A DNA stretch of 64,000 nt from Berberis thunbergii. Its lineage: Eukaryota; Streptophyta; Magnoliopsida; Ranunculales; Berberidaceae. Under the pieces are notes generated by a model that searched no databases, was not told where the DNA came from, and saw nothing but the letters and a program-made list of their open reading frames with translations. The stretch lies in NCBI GenBank assembly GCA_003290165.1, contig QNQO01000524.1, forward strand, positions 124,001-188,000. Reading direction: 5' to 3'. Shown in pieces: positions 11,869-23,299 of this stretch. Each line of letters opens with the position of its first letter. The first letter of the stretch is position 1. The position numbers and the translations under genes were made by a program.

Positions 11869-12193
11869 TGGTGTGTTGGAATGATGAGCTAGGTCATTGC
11901 TCGTTTCTAAACATAATCGAGGCCATGGTGGCCTAATTAAGCCCGAGTTGTTTACATGCTTTAGATTTCACATATGATATACTGCTAGAATTTCTAAGTT
12001 CTATTGAGTTTGCAATTGCACATCGATGACTACTATTTACGTAATTTAGTCAATATTTGAGGACTACTTTTATTTATCAAATTGCCAATGATCAGATGAT
12101 AATCAAAACATAGTACTAAAGATCGAATTATGGTCGATTGTTGATGCTTCAACAAACTTTTTTATATTTTAAATAACAAGCATCCAACGAGTG

Positions 12194-13555
12194 TAGGGAT
12201 GGCAACGGGGCGGATTTAAGCAAATCCATCCCCGCCCCGCTGAGAATTGTGGGGATTAAAATCCGCCCCGCATATCCGTTTGGTATTATTTTCAAAATCG
12301 CCCCGCCCTAGACGGATTTGCGGATATCCGCATGAAATAGGTTGATACCCGGGTTTAGAATCCCCGCCCCGCCCGATATAATTTTTAGTTTTTTTCTCTG
12401 AACACTGCGATGTTTTGCAACACTATAACAATATCTGCAGATTAAATTATGTGAGTGAGAGGGGGAGAATGGGTATATTGTTGCTATAGTGTTGCTTAGT
12501 TTATACATCTGCAACGATCATTTATACATTAAAAAAAAACATACAACAAATTAAAAAAAAATCAGATATCTGAATCTCTAATATAAACAAATTACAAAAA
12601 AAAAGATCTAAAAATTACAACAAATTCGATCTAAAATTACAACAAATTACCAAAAAAAAATCAGATCTGATCTGAACTCTAAGATCAAGTCTGATGAGAT
12701 CGAGATCGAGATCAGATCAGATATGATCTTATGAGATCGAGGTCTGATGAGGATGAGAATGGAAAGGTTTGTCCTTTCAAGTGAATACAAGTGATCAGAA
12801 TGGAAAGGATGAGAATGGAAAGGATCAGATCTGGATCAAGGATCAAAGATCAGATCTGGATCTAAGATCAAAGAAGAGATCGGATCGTAGATATGGAATC
12901 AGAGATCGAATCTGGATCAAGGATCAGATCTGGATCTAAGATCAAAGACCAAATCTGGATCTAAGATCAAAGAAGGAGATCTGGATCTAAAGGAGAAGGG
13001 AAGATGACCGAACGACGACGCCTTCACTGTGAGAGAGAAGAGGTGGCCGATGGGCCGAGCTTGAGCTTCGCCTTCGCTGTGAGCCTGTGAGAGAGATCAG
13101 AGAAGAAGAGGCGGACAAGCTTCGCCTTGAGCCTTCGCTGTGAGAGAGAAGAAGAGGCGGACGGCTCCGCCTTCGCTGTGGTCCTCCGCCTGTCAGCCTG
13201 TGCGCCTTCGGCGCTTCACTCTCGAATCCCTCTGTGTGAGTGTGAGAGGCAGAGAGGGCTCGAATCTCTCTGTGTGAGTGTGAGATGTGGCGGGCGTGTG
13301 AAGGAGGGAATGAGGGAGAGGGAGGGATCAAGGGTTTAATTCCTTTATATATGGGAAGGGTATTATTGTAATGTTTCCTAATAAACGGATATTCGCGGGG
13401 CGGATATGGCCAAATCCGTATCCGCCCCGAATAATGAACGTATATTTTTTTGATACCCAAAACCACCCGAAAATCCATTCAGCCATATCCAAAACCGCCC
13501 CAAACGGATTGGGTGGGGCGGATATCCGTGAAAATCTGCCCCACTGCCATCCCTA
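12194..13555. mobile_element. Non-autonomous hAT element (1362 bp) with perfect 8-bp TSD
   Basis: The left end starts TAGGGATGGCAACGGGGCGG; the complement of the right end starts TAGGGATGGCAGTGGGGC. Both sides are flanked by AACGAGTG (12186-12193 and 13556-13563), a perfect 8-bp duplication as made by hAT transposases. Subterminal GCGGAT and ATATCCG repeats occur at both ends. The interior has GATC/AGATCTGGATC repeats (12660-12985) and GA/CT-rich repeats containing CCTTCGCTGTGAGAGAGAAG (13018-13300). Open frames here, up to 163 codons, are low-complexity artefacts. No transposase is present. Confidence 0.93.
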
Positions 13556-13844
13556 AACGAGTGATGCAATTACATACGCATAACCCTAACCTAAAAAACA
13601 AACAACAAATACCGATACACAAAAACAAAGGAAACCCTTAACAAAAAACTCGATATAGAAAACACAACTACTATTAGTTCCAAACAATTCCTTCTTGCAA
13701 AAAATAAAATAAAATAGATGGATATCCATATTGGCTTCTCAAGTTCTTGACAACAACCATATCCCAATTTTAGTAATTAAAAGTAAATTGGAGCCAACAA
13801 CAAGAAGAAATAAACTCCAACTTGAGTATAACGATGAATAATGT

Positions 13845-14124
13845 CTCATATTCTAAAAAGTTTTCGAGCCCCTTCACACCACTCTACAAAGGCATCATAT
13901 GAATAAAACTTAATTAGCCCTTGGCTTGTGGTGAACGGTATCAAAATTTCAGGGTTTGAACCCTGCCGAAGGCATTGGGGCATTGGGGTGGAGGTGGTTA
14001 ATGGGATTAAAAAACAAGAATAGAACTTAATTAAATGATATTCTAACTTTTGCCCCAACATTATGGTCAGTTTAGCATTTTGACCAGGCCCCAACTTTGT
14101 CTAACCTTGGTTTTAGAATATGAG
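13845..14124. mobile_element. Possible MITE with 14-bp inverted ends
   Basis: CTCATATTCTAAAA at 13845-13858 is exactly the complement of TTTTAGAATATGAG at 14111-14124. No clear target duplication is visible. An inverted AGGGTTTGAACCCT lies inside near 13950. Confidence 0.4.
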
Positions 14125-14439
14125 AGGGCAAGGTTATCTTTTCACCATTTTGATAATCGTAATTTGGGTAAGGTTGGACAGAGTTGAGATCTAAATGCTA
14201 TACTAATCGTAATACAGGAAAAAAGTTAAATAACCCCAAACCCATTGTACCAACCAAAGGCAACAGTCAGCACATATCACCAACAAAATTCTCCACCATA
14301 GTCTTCCCCCCCAAAAAATCTAAATGTGCACGGTTCGATTGAAAAATACTCAAAAAAGCCTTTCAAAAAAATTAATGACAATCTAAAACAAATCCCGTCT
14401 TACTGAATCACAAAATTCTTTTTTCAAGTCCCAATTCTA

Positions 14440-14571
14440 GGCAACTAGGCTTTATAGCCATTTTTTTATCAGATTTTGTGTTTTTTACACTTCTACCCCT
14501 TTTATAGAGAAATGGTAAAAATATAAAAAACCTAAGTTTAATAAAAAAAATAGCTTTAAAGCATGACTCCC
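14440..14571. mobile_element. MITE related to the 9022 element
   Basis: Inverted arms (left GGCAACTAGGCTTTATAGCC; right, complemented, GGGAGTCATGCTTTAAAGCT) surround a T-rich/A-rich centre with TTTTACACTTCTACCCC-like sequence shared with the 9022-9178 element. It is more decayed and has no clear TSD. Confidence 0.5.
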
Positions 14572-14639
14572 AGACAAACTCTTTTTCAAATGAGTGAAAA
14601 ACTACCTCCTAACTCACCTTTGTTCAAGTTTGCTAAATT

Positions 14640-15345
14640 AATATTTTTAGAAAGAGTTGTGGATATTGTTCTTCTTTGCTAACTATAATTACTCATCTAT
14701 CTTTTATCTCTTCAGAAGATTATTTACAATTGAATTGGCCCTTTCTTGTTGTTGCTTTGAGCATCTTCGTGTTGCTGATCCTGATTTTTTCAGTCTTCTT
14801 CCTCGTGACATTACCTAGCTACAATATTTAAGGAATGGCGAAACATGACCCAAGATCCTGATTTCATCATGGATTTCGATATAGTTTATTGAGTCTCAAA
14901 TTTCATTTACCTTATAGTTTTCTTGTTGCACCTAAATATGATTCGGAAACTTTTGAGTTGAATGACCCATACAGTTTTGCTTTGTTGGAGAAGGCAAAAT
15001 ATGGGTACAGGGTCACTGATAAAATACCAATCAAACACACCATGCACTTCTTCGTTCAATGGCCTATTCTACATCGATGATCGTTTAATCTACATTTATA
15101 ATCCACTTACTGGGAAAATTTTGAACTGCCAAAATTACCGAAGAGTCAAGTATGAGGGTGATAGGGATATTCGTTTCCATTGGCTTATTAGTTATACAAT
15201 AAACTATACAAATCAAGAGTATGACCAGGATACAAAAGAAGAGTTTGAATTTGACGACGACGCTCTAGAGCACATCCTCACACTTGACATAGATACTGAT
15301 AAGTTTAAACTCAACGTCGCTTTCAAACTATTGTCTTCGTGTTAA
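14640..15345 (+). pseudogene. F-box-associated-domain-like relic
   Basis: Reading across frames gives FSLLPRDIT near 14790 (F-box start-like, then a stop). Next comes LPYSFLVAPKYDSETFEL (14905-14960), and after a frame change near 15045 NGLFYIDDRLIYIYNPLTGK (15058-15117). The pattern of CNGL followed by a hydrophobic stretch and NPxTG is typical of plant F-box-associated domains. The rest of the frame to 15345 is acidic and not recognised. Several stops and at least one frameshift make it non-functional. The assignment rests on a short motif only. Confidence 0.45.
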
Positions 15346-15689
15346 CTAATCAGGAATCACAAGTTAGATAAACAATTTGAGATCATTAAGTTCTATGGAA
15401 AATGTGAACATAGACTAACCAATTACAAATATGAAAATCATCTTATTCTTAACACATATTTTACGTCACTACTTATGAATATATGATTACAACTATTAGG
15501 TGAAACTCTCCTATATCCTACCATCAAATCCTAGCACACTTACAAGGTTGACCACTTTAACAACATATATAGATAAGTTCTCCATAAAACATTTAAACAA
15601 GACACGTTCATCAACTAGCAAGGAAATTTTGAATTTAATTAATCCATAAAACATATTTTTGGGGCTTCGAATCCATCCCTAACTAAAAG

Positions 15690-15925
15690 GAGTAATAGAG
15701 ATGAAATATTGTTGTCTGATTACTGCATGATGTTGGTGCAGAGAGGCTGTGAGTGCATATAATGTGAAGAAGAGAGTTACCAAACTTCTTATTATTATTA
15801 TTATTCTTCTTCCTCTTCTGCACTTGCTAGTTGTGAGCGGAAGAAAGGGGTTGGCAATCTCTGATGTGTGTGACTGTGTGAAAGAGACTGGTTGCAAGGC
15901 GATTGTGAATGGTCACTTAAGAATT
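15690..15925 (+). other. Short ORF with hydrophobic leader, unrecognised
   Basis: A frame from about 15749 encodes KLLIIIIILLPLLHLLVVSG, a signal-peptide-like segment, then a small segment with CDC and one more Cys (VCDCVKETGCKAI). There is no in-frame ATG at a good position. The similarity breaks off at CTTAAGAATTTT (15915-15926), a junction also present at 24804. It may be the 5' remnant of a small secreted Cys-rich peptide gene, but no family can be named. Confidence 0.25.
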
Positions 15926-15939
15926 TTGTGTATCTATTT

Positions 15940-16063
15940 TCTGTATTCACTTGCTTATTTAAAATAAAAAAACTTGCACAAAACACCACCTAATAGAAGG
16001 GGTAAAATTGTAAAAAAACCAAAACTTAACTAAATAATGACTAACAAACTTGACTGACTAGAA
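15940..16063. mobile_element. Decayed copy of the 9022 MITE family
   Basis: The right end ACAAACTTGACTGACTAGAA matches ACCAAACCTGACTGGCTAGA of the 9022 element, and the centre shares a GGGGTAAAATTGTAAAAA-type sequence. The left end is worn. Confidence 0.45.
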
Positions 16064-16084
16064 TTGTTGAATGACATGCATGTA

Positions 16085-16310
16085 GCACTTGTTTATTTAA
16101 CTAATATAATTAAGTAGCCTAATACAAATAAAGTGTCTATTTTTTCAAATTAAAAATGACAAATTTATAACTATACTCTTAAAATAAGATATATTATAAA
16201 ACCAAATTTTATTTACAAAATTAGACCATCAGTAGATCATAAAAGACCACTATCATTTTTTAATGGTCATCAAAACTACATATATTTATCTTAATTTGTA
16301 ATAAACTCTC
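16085..16310 (+). repeat. Dispersed duplication, copy A (partner 24810-25075)
   Basis: From GCACTTGTTTATTTAACT through AATTAGACCATCAGTAGATC and TTTTTAATGGTCATCAAAAC the sequence matches 24810-25075 closely, with small indels. The partner has a short internal repeat of the CTCTTAAAATAAGAT portion. It has no coding capacity. Confidence 0.85.
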
Positions 16311-16404
16311 TTATATGTAGCACCTTTTACATACAATTATGGTAATAGTTTTTTTTTAATTATTTTCAGAATGTAAGACATACATGTACATGATAGTCTG
16401 AAAC

Positions 16405-16985
16405 GTGCTCATGAGAGTTACAACTTTGTAACGAGGTGGAAGTAAGGGTGCGGGCCGATGACATATGGGACGTTTATGGCATTATGAAACTTGGAAAGTT
16501 TGTACATGAAGTAGCTCCTAATGTCATTGAAAGTGTTGAATTCGTAGAAGGCGATGGAGGGGTTGGAACCGTCGCAAAGATAGTACTTCCACAAGGTATA
16601 TATGATTGTATATAACTCGATCAACATATACATATATACACACACTTTTTTCACTACTTTAAATATTTATATCTATTTTGCTTTACTAAACACAAGTTCG
16701 ATTGATTGTGTTGTTAATTAGGAACACCTCTATTTACTTGTTTCAAAGAGGTTGAAATGGCTGAAGGAGGGTATTTGGATCATGGATTCAATTTCTATAT
16801 AGTATCAGTAGAGATCATAGAGAAAAATGAGGAAACGTAAGTCTATTATCAAAACAACCATTGATTATGAAGTTGACGATGAGTTTGCAAGCAATGCTTC
16901 TTTTGTCTCCATCAAACCATGGGAAGTCATTGCTAAAGCTGTTGGAGAGTATATCTCATCAAGAATAAGCAATAAGGAAATTTGA
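16405..16985 (+). pseudogene. Norcoclaurine synthase-like / Bet v 1 (PR-10) family pseudogene
   Basis: Exon 1 (to 16595) reads EVEVRVRADDIWDVYGIMKL, then GKFVHEVAPNVIE and EFVEGDGGVGTVAKIVLPQG, the Bet v 1 fold start with its glycine-rich GDGGVGT loop. Exon 2 (16722-16985), after a TTAG acceptor, gives GTPLFTCFKE, EGGYLDHGF, VEIIEKNEE, then in a shifted frame YEVDDEFASNASFVSIKPWE and a C-terminal helix (IAKAVGEYISS). The domain order matches (S)-norcoclaurine synthase-like proteins (about 160-210 aa), which catalyse Pictet-Spengler condensation in some plants. The lesions are: no usable start codon and a probable 2-bp slip near 16415; roughly 15 residues missing after FKE; and a frameshift with TAA at about 16839. 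It is therefore probably dead. Confidence 0.85.
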
Positions 16986-18155
16986 TGCAAATGTTTCTTT
17001 GAAAAGTCAATAAGCATGCATGAAAAAATGTTGCTTGAAACAATAAAAAAAATTTATTTTTGAATTGTAAACTTATGTAGTTCAAATTTGTAAAACCGAT
17101 ATTGGTGAACAAAAATGAAAATATGTTAATGGTTGAGAAATGTCGAATGGTATCATTAGGTCACATGTTCCTGTGGAACGTCCATTTAATTTGTTTCATT
17201 CTAATAATTTTTTTATGTGTGGTTCATCATTGCAAAATTTTAGTTTTAAATAGCAAGAATAATAATAAAGTTTTAATAAATCATTTTACTATAAATTTGG
17301 ATTAATGTCTTTTATTTTTGCACATGTCTACTTACTCTACATGTTCAATTTTTATTTTTATTTGTAAAATAAATCACACACTTTTCTTTTATTCTATTTT
17401 TATGAATTCTTTATCTCGATATTTTGAAAAAGTTATCTGACAAAGTGTTGGAGATGTTGGCTCGAATTGAGCGTGCATACATATTTAGTCTTAAAGAGTA
17501 ACATCATGTGAAGTTAATAAAAGATTGGATATATACTCAATAGTGATGAGACCTTTTAGGGGCTCGAGAGCAGCAATGAGTGTTTCGAGTGTATAAATTA
17601 GAGACAACATCATTGTTGCGAGTGTTTCGAATGTATAAATTAGAGATAACATCGTCACTTGGCTCATACTTCACTAACTTAACCCTTAGAAAAAGATGGT
17701 TAAAATATTTTATGAACAATTTAAAGATAAAGAGTCTAACTATCTATTATAGTAAAAAGTCAGCGAGGTTTGCTTGTGTAGACGAATAAAAAGCTGGCGT
17801 GCATTTGAAGAGGTTTGCTTGTTAAGACAAAACACGTAATTAGTGTTAAAGTAAAGCAATGACGCAAGTAATTTGCTTGTGTACGATGGTTGTCATTTGT
17901 GTTAAAGTAAAGCAATGACGCAAGTAAAGTGAATATTAATTCCAGATTAAGAAATGACGATTTTCATCATATGTGGACCATTTTCAACACTCTGATTATG
18001 ACCATGAGCACTACTACATTGTCTGGTGGTGTGTCTGGTGGACAATGCAAATGGACAGTGCCTGGTGGCCACCTGACACAACACTCAGTACACCACCAGT
18101 GTACTTAAGAATTTTCCTATGAACATTAAGAAAGACTGTTTTATAATGTGTATGA
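16986..18155. repeat. Intergenic with short tandem duplications
   Basis: No gene seen. Units beginning GAGTGTTTCGA with TGTATAAATTAGAGA (17578-17619, 17620-17661) form a 42-bp tandem pair. TGTTAAAGTAAAGCAATGAC followed by GCAAGTAA occurs twice (from 17844 and from 17900). Both are old local duplications of unknown origin. Confidence 0.7.
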
Positions 18156-18164
18156 AGATTTATA

Positions 18165-21100
18165 CAAGGATGCAGGAGGAGGTCCATGAGCATGCAGAAA
18201 TTCAATCAGTTCATTAATGAGGTGGAGCTTACTGATTTCAGTCTAAAATGGGAAAAATTCACATGGTCAAATCGACAAGATCGTCCTATCCTTTGTCGAC
18301 TTGATCGATTTCTGACTTCGGTGGATTGGATTGACAAATTTAGTGATAAAGTTGAATGACTCAAGGGCGCAGCAAGTTCTGACCATCACGCGATTTTGCT
18401 GGCGAACACGTCTGTTGGTGGCTTTACTCACCTTTTTTCATTTGGTAATGGTTGGTTTGATCACCCTACTCTAGCAGAGGAGATGAAAGGTTGGTGGAAC
18501 AACTCAGTAGTCTCTAGCCACCCTGGCTACTGTTTATGGTGGAAGCTTAAGGCACTCAGATGCAACCTTAAAAGTTGGAAGACTCAAGTTTGGGGTAAGA
18601 CAAATTTATGTATTCAAAATATTTCTGCCTTAATTGCTAACATTGATGCTGATGAAGAGATCAGAGACCTGACTGCTGAGGAGAGGTCTTGTAGAGTGTA
18701 GCTACATCAGGAGTGGGCAACATTAACCAAAAGAGATGAGGAGTTTTGGAGAATCAGATAAGGATTCAACTGGGTTTGTCATATGGATCAGGGGTCCAAA
18801 TTCTTTCATAACTTTGCTAACAGACGCAGGCTATTTAACTCCATTGATGCTCTTAGCATGGGTCAGGAGTTGGTAGTGGATGAAGTCAGTATTAGAGAAC
18901 ACTTGATATCTCACTTCAAGGAGTTGTTCCATGAAAAGGAGTAGTGACCTTTCTTCTCGGGGATAACCTTCAAGTCTATCTCCCAGTCTACGGCTACCGC
19001 CTTGGTAGATAATTTTTCGGAGATGGAAATTAGAGCGGCAATGGAAGATCTAAAATTTGAAGTTATTTCAGGTCTTGATGGTTTCTCAATGATGTTCTAT
19101 TTGAAAATGTGAGAGGTAATCAAATTTGATTTTCTGAAAGTTGTTGAAGATTTTAACTCGAGAAATTTTCTTGATTGGCGGTTGAATACCACTATCATCT
19201 CGCTTATTCCTAAATGTGCGGGAATGCAGACAGTCAAAGATTTTAGACCTATCAGTATTTTGAATGGGGCTTATAAGAGCATTGCCAAGGTGTTGGCTAA
19301 CAGATTGAAAATTGTTCTTCACCCAGTCATTTCTCCCTTTCAAAGTGCAGCAGTCAGTGGAAGACAGGTGGTTGTTGGCCCTTTGATTGCCAATGAAATT
19401 ATTCATTCTAGGAAAAATCAAGGTGTTCCAGGGCTCGTTATCAAATTAGATTTTTCCAAAGCCTTTGACAACGTCTCTTGGAGATACTTGGATTTGGTAA
19501 TGGCTTGCATGGGTTTTGACTCCAAATGGATTCATTGGCTTCACACTTGCAGATCTACAACTAATTTCTCTTTGAAGATTAATGGTCAGCTGCACGGGTT
19601 TTTCAATAGCTCGAAAGGCCTGTGCCAAGACGATCCTCTATCTCCTCTTCTTTTACTATAGCAGCAGAAGGTCTAACACAAATGATTCTTAAAGCGGTTG
19701 ATGCTGGCCTAGTGAGAGGGTTTTCTGTTGCGGATGGTAGTCCCCCTGTTTCTATTCTCCAGTATGCGGATGATACTATCATCTTTTGTGATGTTTCCGC
19801 TTCTCAGGTTCTTGCTCTCAAAAAAATTATGTTTTGATTTGAAGTTATTTCGGGGTCTGAAAATCAACTTTCACAAATCGTGGGTGTTGCCTATTGGAGA
19901 AGTCCCTCATCTGCACCAGTTGGCGGGTTTATTGGGTTGTTTAGCGGATCATCTTCCAGTTAAGTACTTGGGCATGCCTTTGGGTGCTAGTTTTAAAAGT
20001 AAAGCTGTGTGGGATGAGACAATCGAAATGATGGAATCGAAACTAGCGTCTTGGAAACGCAAATTTCTCTCTAAAGCAGGCAAATTAGCTATTGTACAAT
20101 CCACATTAGCTTCTATCCCGGTGTTCATTATGTCTCTTATCAAGGTTCCCTGCTCAATAACAGCCAAGATGGAACAGATCATGCACGATTTTCTTTGGGG
20201 TTCTACTTAAAACTCTAGAAAAATGCATTTAGTGGGCTGGGAGAAAATTTGTTGTCCTAAATCTCGAGGAGGTTTAGGCATTCGTCAGATGCTCACATTC
20301 AATATTGCATTACTTTCTAAGTGGCTTTGGCGATTTGCAGAAGAAAATGACAATTTATGGAGATCTCTCATTATGGACAAATATGGCAATAAATGGGTTT
20401 GGGAAAAGAGAACTAAGTACACTTCCTACGGATGCTCTTTGTGAAAGTCCATCTCTCGGTGCGCAAGCGGCTTCTACCCTCATACCTCTCTCCAATGTGG
20501 AAATGGTGATCTCAGCTCTTTCTAGCATGGTTTTTGGCGTAGTAACCAATCTTTGAAGAATCTGTTTCCAATGTTGTTTTTCATTAACAACAATCAATAT
20601 GGGATTGTGAGCAATTTTTGGTCTAACGACAATTCTTAGGATTTTTTCTTCCGAAGACCCTTAAATACTGGGGAGCTAGAAGAGTTTGCAAATCTAATGC
20701 ATCTGTTGGATACACAGATGCTCTCAGAGGGATCTGACAGTTTGGTGTGGAAGGGTAAAGGTGAGGGCTTCTTGGTGAAAGAATTTTCAGATATGTTGGC
20801 TGCATCTCATTATGAGACCCACTCCAACCCCTTCATTTTCTCTTACAAAAATCTAGTATGGGTGAAAAACCTTTTTCCTCGGATTAATTTCTTTAGTTGG
20901 TCAGTATTGCATGAGAAGATCTTGACTAAAGATAGGTTAAGGAAAAGATGAATGCACACATGGAGCCTTTGTGTGCTTTGCAATGAAATTGACGAGACGC
21001 TGGACCATTTGATGCTTCACTGCAATTTCTCCAAATCCATTTGGAGCAGTTTATTGTCAGAATTTGGTTTGAGTTTGATGTTTTAAGGCTCCATTTTAGA

Positions 21101-21421
21101 TTGGCTAAGTTGGTGGTCTCAAGCTAATCCTTCCAGTCGGGGCGAGTGGTTATGGCAGAGGCTCCCTCGCGTTCTCATGTGGTGTGTGTGAAAAGAAAGA
21201 AATAAAAAGGTATTTGAAGAACTCAACAGATCAGAGCACTCTATCTTTATCGAGATTAGAGAATTGCTGTGGAGGATGAGTTCGACTTGTAATTTGTTTA
21301 GGGATTTGGGGTTTGACTCTTTCACGGTGTCTTGGCATTCCTTGTTATAGGAATGCTTCTCTTTATTTTTTGTTTCTTTTTTTCTTTCCTTAATAAACAT
21401 CTTCGTGTTTGACAAAAAAAA
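18165..21421 (+). mobile_element. 5'-truncated L1-type LINE (ORF2 relic) with TSD
   Basis: The element starts inside the endonuclease C-terminus (FTWSN at about 18260, LDRFLTS, SSDHHAILL). It runs through reverse transcriptase: KDFRPISILNGAYKSIAKVL at 19220-19280, VIKLDFSKAFDNVSW at 19440-19485, the YADD catalytic motif at 19763-19774, and PVKYLGMPLGA near 19960. It ends with a zinc-binding CVLC...HLMLHC (about 20970-21025), a KERN block near 21195 and poly-A (21414-21421). AAGATTTATA occurs directly before it (18155-18164) and right after the poly-A (21421-21430), a target duplication. Several stops and frameshifts make it inactive. It is inserted at the left edge of the defensin-like duplication. 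Confidence 0.93.
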
Positions 21422-21737
21422 AGATTTATAAAACGGTCATCTTTATAATAAAAGTATGGAAACTTTGAAATCTCAATTTGAATATTTTTTCTAAAATTCA
21501 AAATTTATTATTAAGTGGTGATGGTAAGTATTTCTCCAAAACGAAATCATGTGGTTTATTTATCCGTTTCATTTGATAATTAATAAATGAATTCAACAAT
21601 ATTTTTACTTTGACTACACAGTGTTTCCTTTAGGCACTCTTTAAAAATTTAGTTTAAAAAATTTTGTTGACTAATTATCATGTGAGTCAAGGCCTTGTTT
21701 ACGAATCATTAATGACATAGTCAATATCATTCCCCTC

Positions 21738-21746
21738 TATAAATAG
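21738..21746 (+). promoter_or_regulatory. TATA box of defensin-like copy 1
   Basis: TATAAATAG lies 60 bases before the ATG at 21806. The same position is kept as TATATATAG in copy 2 (27427-27435). Confidence 0.7.
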
Positions 21747-21805
21747 TCTAGCTATAGTTTTGCATCCATCAACTTAATCATAAACTCTCAAATAGATTTG
21801 TAACA

Positions 21806-22160
21806 ATGGCCAAGCTCGCACTCTCTATGTCCTTCATCTTTTTCTTGTAATATTTGCTTCAGGTGAAAACCTATTATTCACCCTAGACTTCTTATTGTAA
21901 TTATCTATGAATGTTGCATGCATATGATACGAACTATTTCAGGAGCTTTTTGTATACTAAGTTATTATTTTCTTGCAGTTGAAATGACAGTACGAATGGC
22001 TGAAGGAAAAACTTGCGGTAAGATATGGGGTGGCTGCAAAAACTGTGAATCCAGGTGTAAAAATACCTATCTGTTTGGAAGAGGACGTTGCACAGGTCCT
22101 TTTCCTTTCGCATGCGTTTGCGAACATCCATGTCCACCATCAGCCCCATCACCATTGTAA
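21806..22160 (+). pseudogene. Defensin-like Cys-rich peptide gene, copy 1 (frameshift in signal peptide)
   Basis: Exon 1 (21806-21862) starts MAKLALSMSFIFFL, a secretion signal, and then hits TAA at 21848-21850. The exon is one base short for joining in phase to exon 2 (21979-22160, after TTTCTTGCAG). This points to a single-base loss in the leader, or a sequencing error. Exon 2 is fully open and encodes eight cysteines spaced C-x6-C-x2-C-x3-C-x10-C-x7-C-x-C-x3-C, with GRGRC before the fifth, ending in a Ser/Pro tail. The size, exon layout and Cys spacing fit plant defensin-like (DEFL/LCR-type) secreted peptides, used in defence or cell signalling. The exact subfamily is unknown. If the missing base is an assembly error the gene may be intact. 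Confidence 0.8.
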
Positions 22161-22377
22161 TAAGAATGATTTTTGCTTATGATTAAATAGAAAAATCTTG
22201 CAATTAACTTACTAAGTGCACCATGATGCTTTTGATCGAGATTCAAAACTTTTACCTCACCCTATATGCTCCTGCAATAATCTGATTTGAAATCTAATTA
22301 AGTTGTGAGGCCTGGCATACTTAAAAGTAGAAGACAATTATGAATGATGTACATTGAGGAAATTATATATGTATGTT

Positions 22378-23063
22378 TGATGCAGTCGTTTTCGCTCCCT
22401 GCTCTGATTTAGTTTCGTTGATCTGTTTGACCTGTACAAGTAGCACACGTGAGTCACAGACCACCGTGGGGTAGTCAATGACATTCCGATGCTAAAGTCA
22501 GCTTTGGATCTGAGGAAGTTGCAATGTTGTAACAAGTTATTTTTAGCATACCTTAGCTTATCAACCTCATGTCTTATTTATAGTGCAGAGAGTCATGGTT
22601 TAATCAGGTCACTGTAAGCGTATATTAGAGAAGAGATCTTTGTGGAGATCCCTCTCTAATTAGGAGTCGTGTTGTAGGAGAGAAGTTTTATGTTAATTCC
22701 GTGCTCTTAGATATGTGGGATATAGTTCCCAATCCGAGAGTATTTCGTGAAAGGGAGTTTTTCTATGTGGAAGATACTTTGGTGTTTGCTTCATAGTTGG
22801 GAGCAAAAAGCAGCTTTGGTTGTCGTTCGAAGCAGATCATCGAGATATTTGCCTGAAAATGTCTAACGGGTATTGAGGATAGTTGTGAGATGTGTGAGCC
22901 TAACATGCTGTGAGAGTCCAGACCTGCCTGGCGGGCTAAAGTTAAGTGGGCTGAGAATCGCTCGAGCTGGATTCGTATTGGGTTGTTGCTTGAACTCGTA
23001 GTTCCTCGAAATCGTCATGACACATGTACGACTCATGGGTGTGACCGTTTTTATGTATCATCA
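22378..23063 (-). mobile_element. Solo LTR (gypsy-like), minus orientation
   Basis: On the minus strand it starts TGATGATACATAAAAAC and ends CGACTGCATCA, matching the ends of the 31604 element's LTR (TGATGATACATC...GCATCA). It shares an internal TTAGCATCGGA motif. Flanks ATGTT (22373-22377) and ATATT (23064-23068) are a 5-bp duplication with one mismatch. No internal region or second LTR is attached on this strand, so it is a solo LTR of a related but diverged family. Confidence 0.75.
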
Positions 23064-23299
23064 ATATTAAAAAAAGGAGAGAAGCGAAATGTCGAAAATA
23101 ATTAAGAAGCTATATGGACATGTTTGATTGCTTCTAATCCAACTCTGAAATTGAAATTCCACTCTTCTTGATCCCCCACACTTTTTTCTTCTTCATTATA
23201 TTAACTTTTATAATCCCCAACAGATCGCTTCCTTTAAGAGAAGAACGACGTTATAGAGGAAACAAGTCGTGATGAGAATTACTTCCCCAAGGACGTACC

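Noticed and set aside
12987..13478. 163-codon minus-strand open frame
   Set aside because: Lies fully inside the repeat core of the 12194 hAT element; the product is Ser/Arg/His low complexity.
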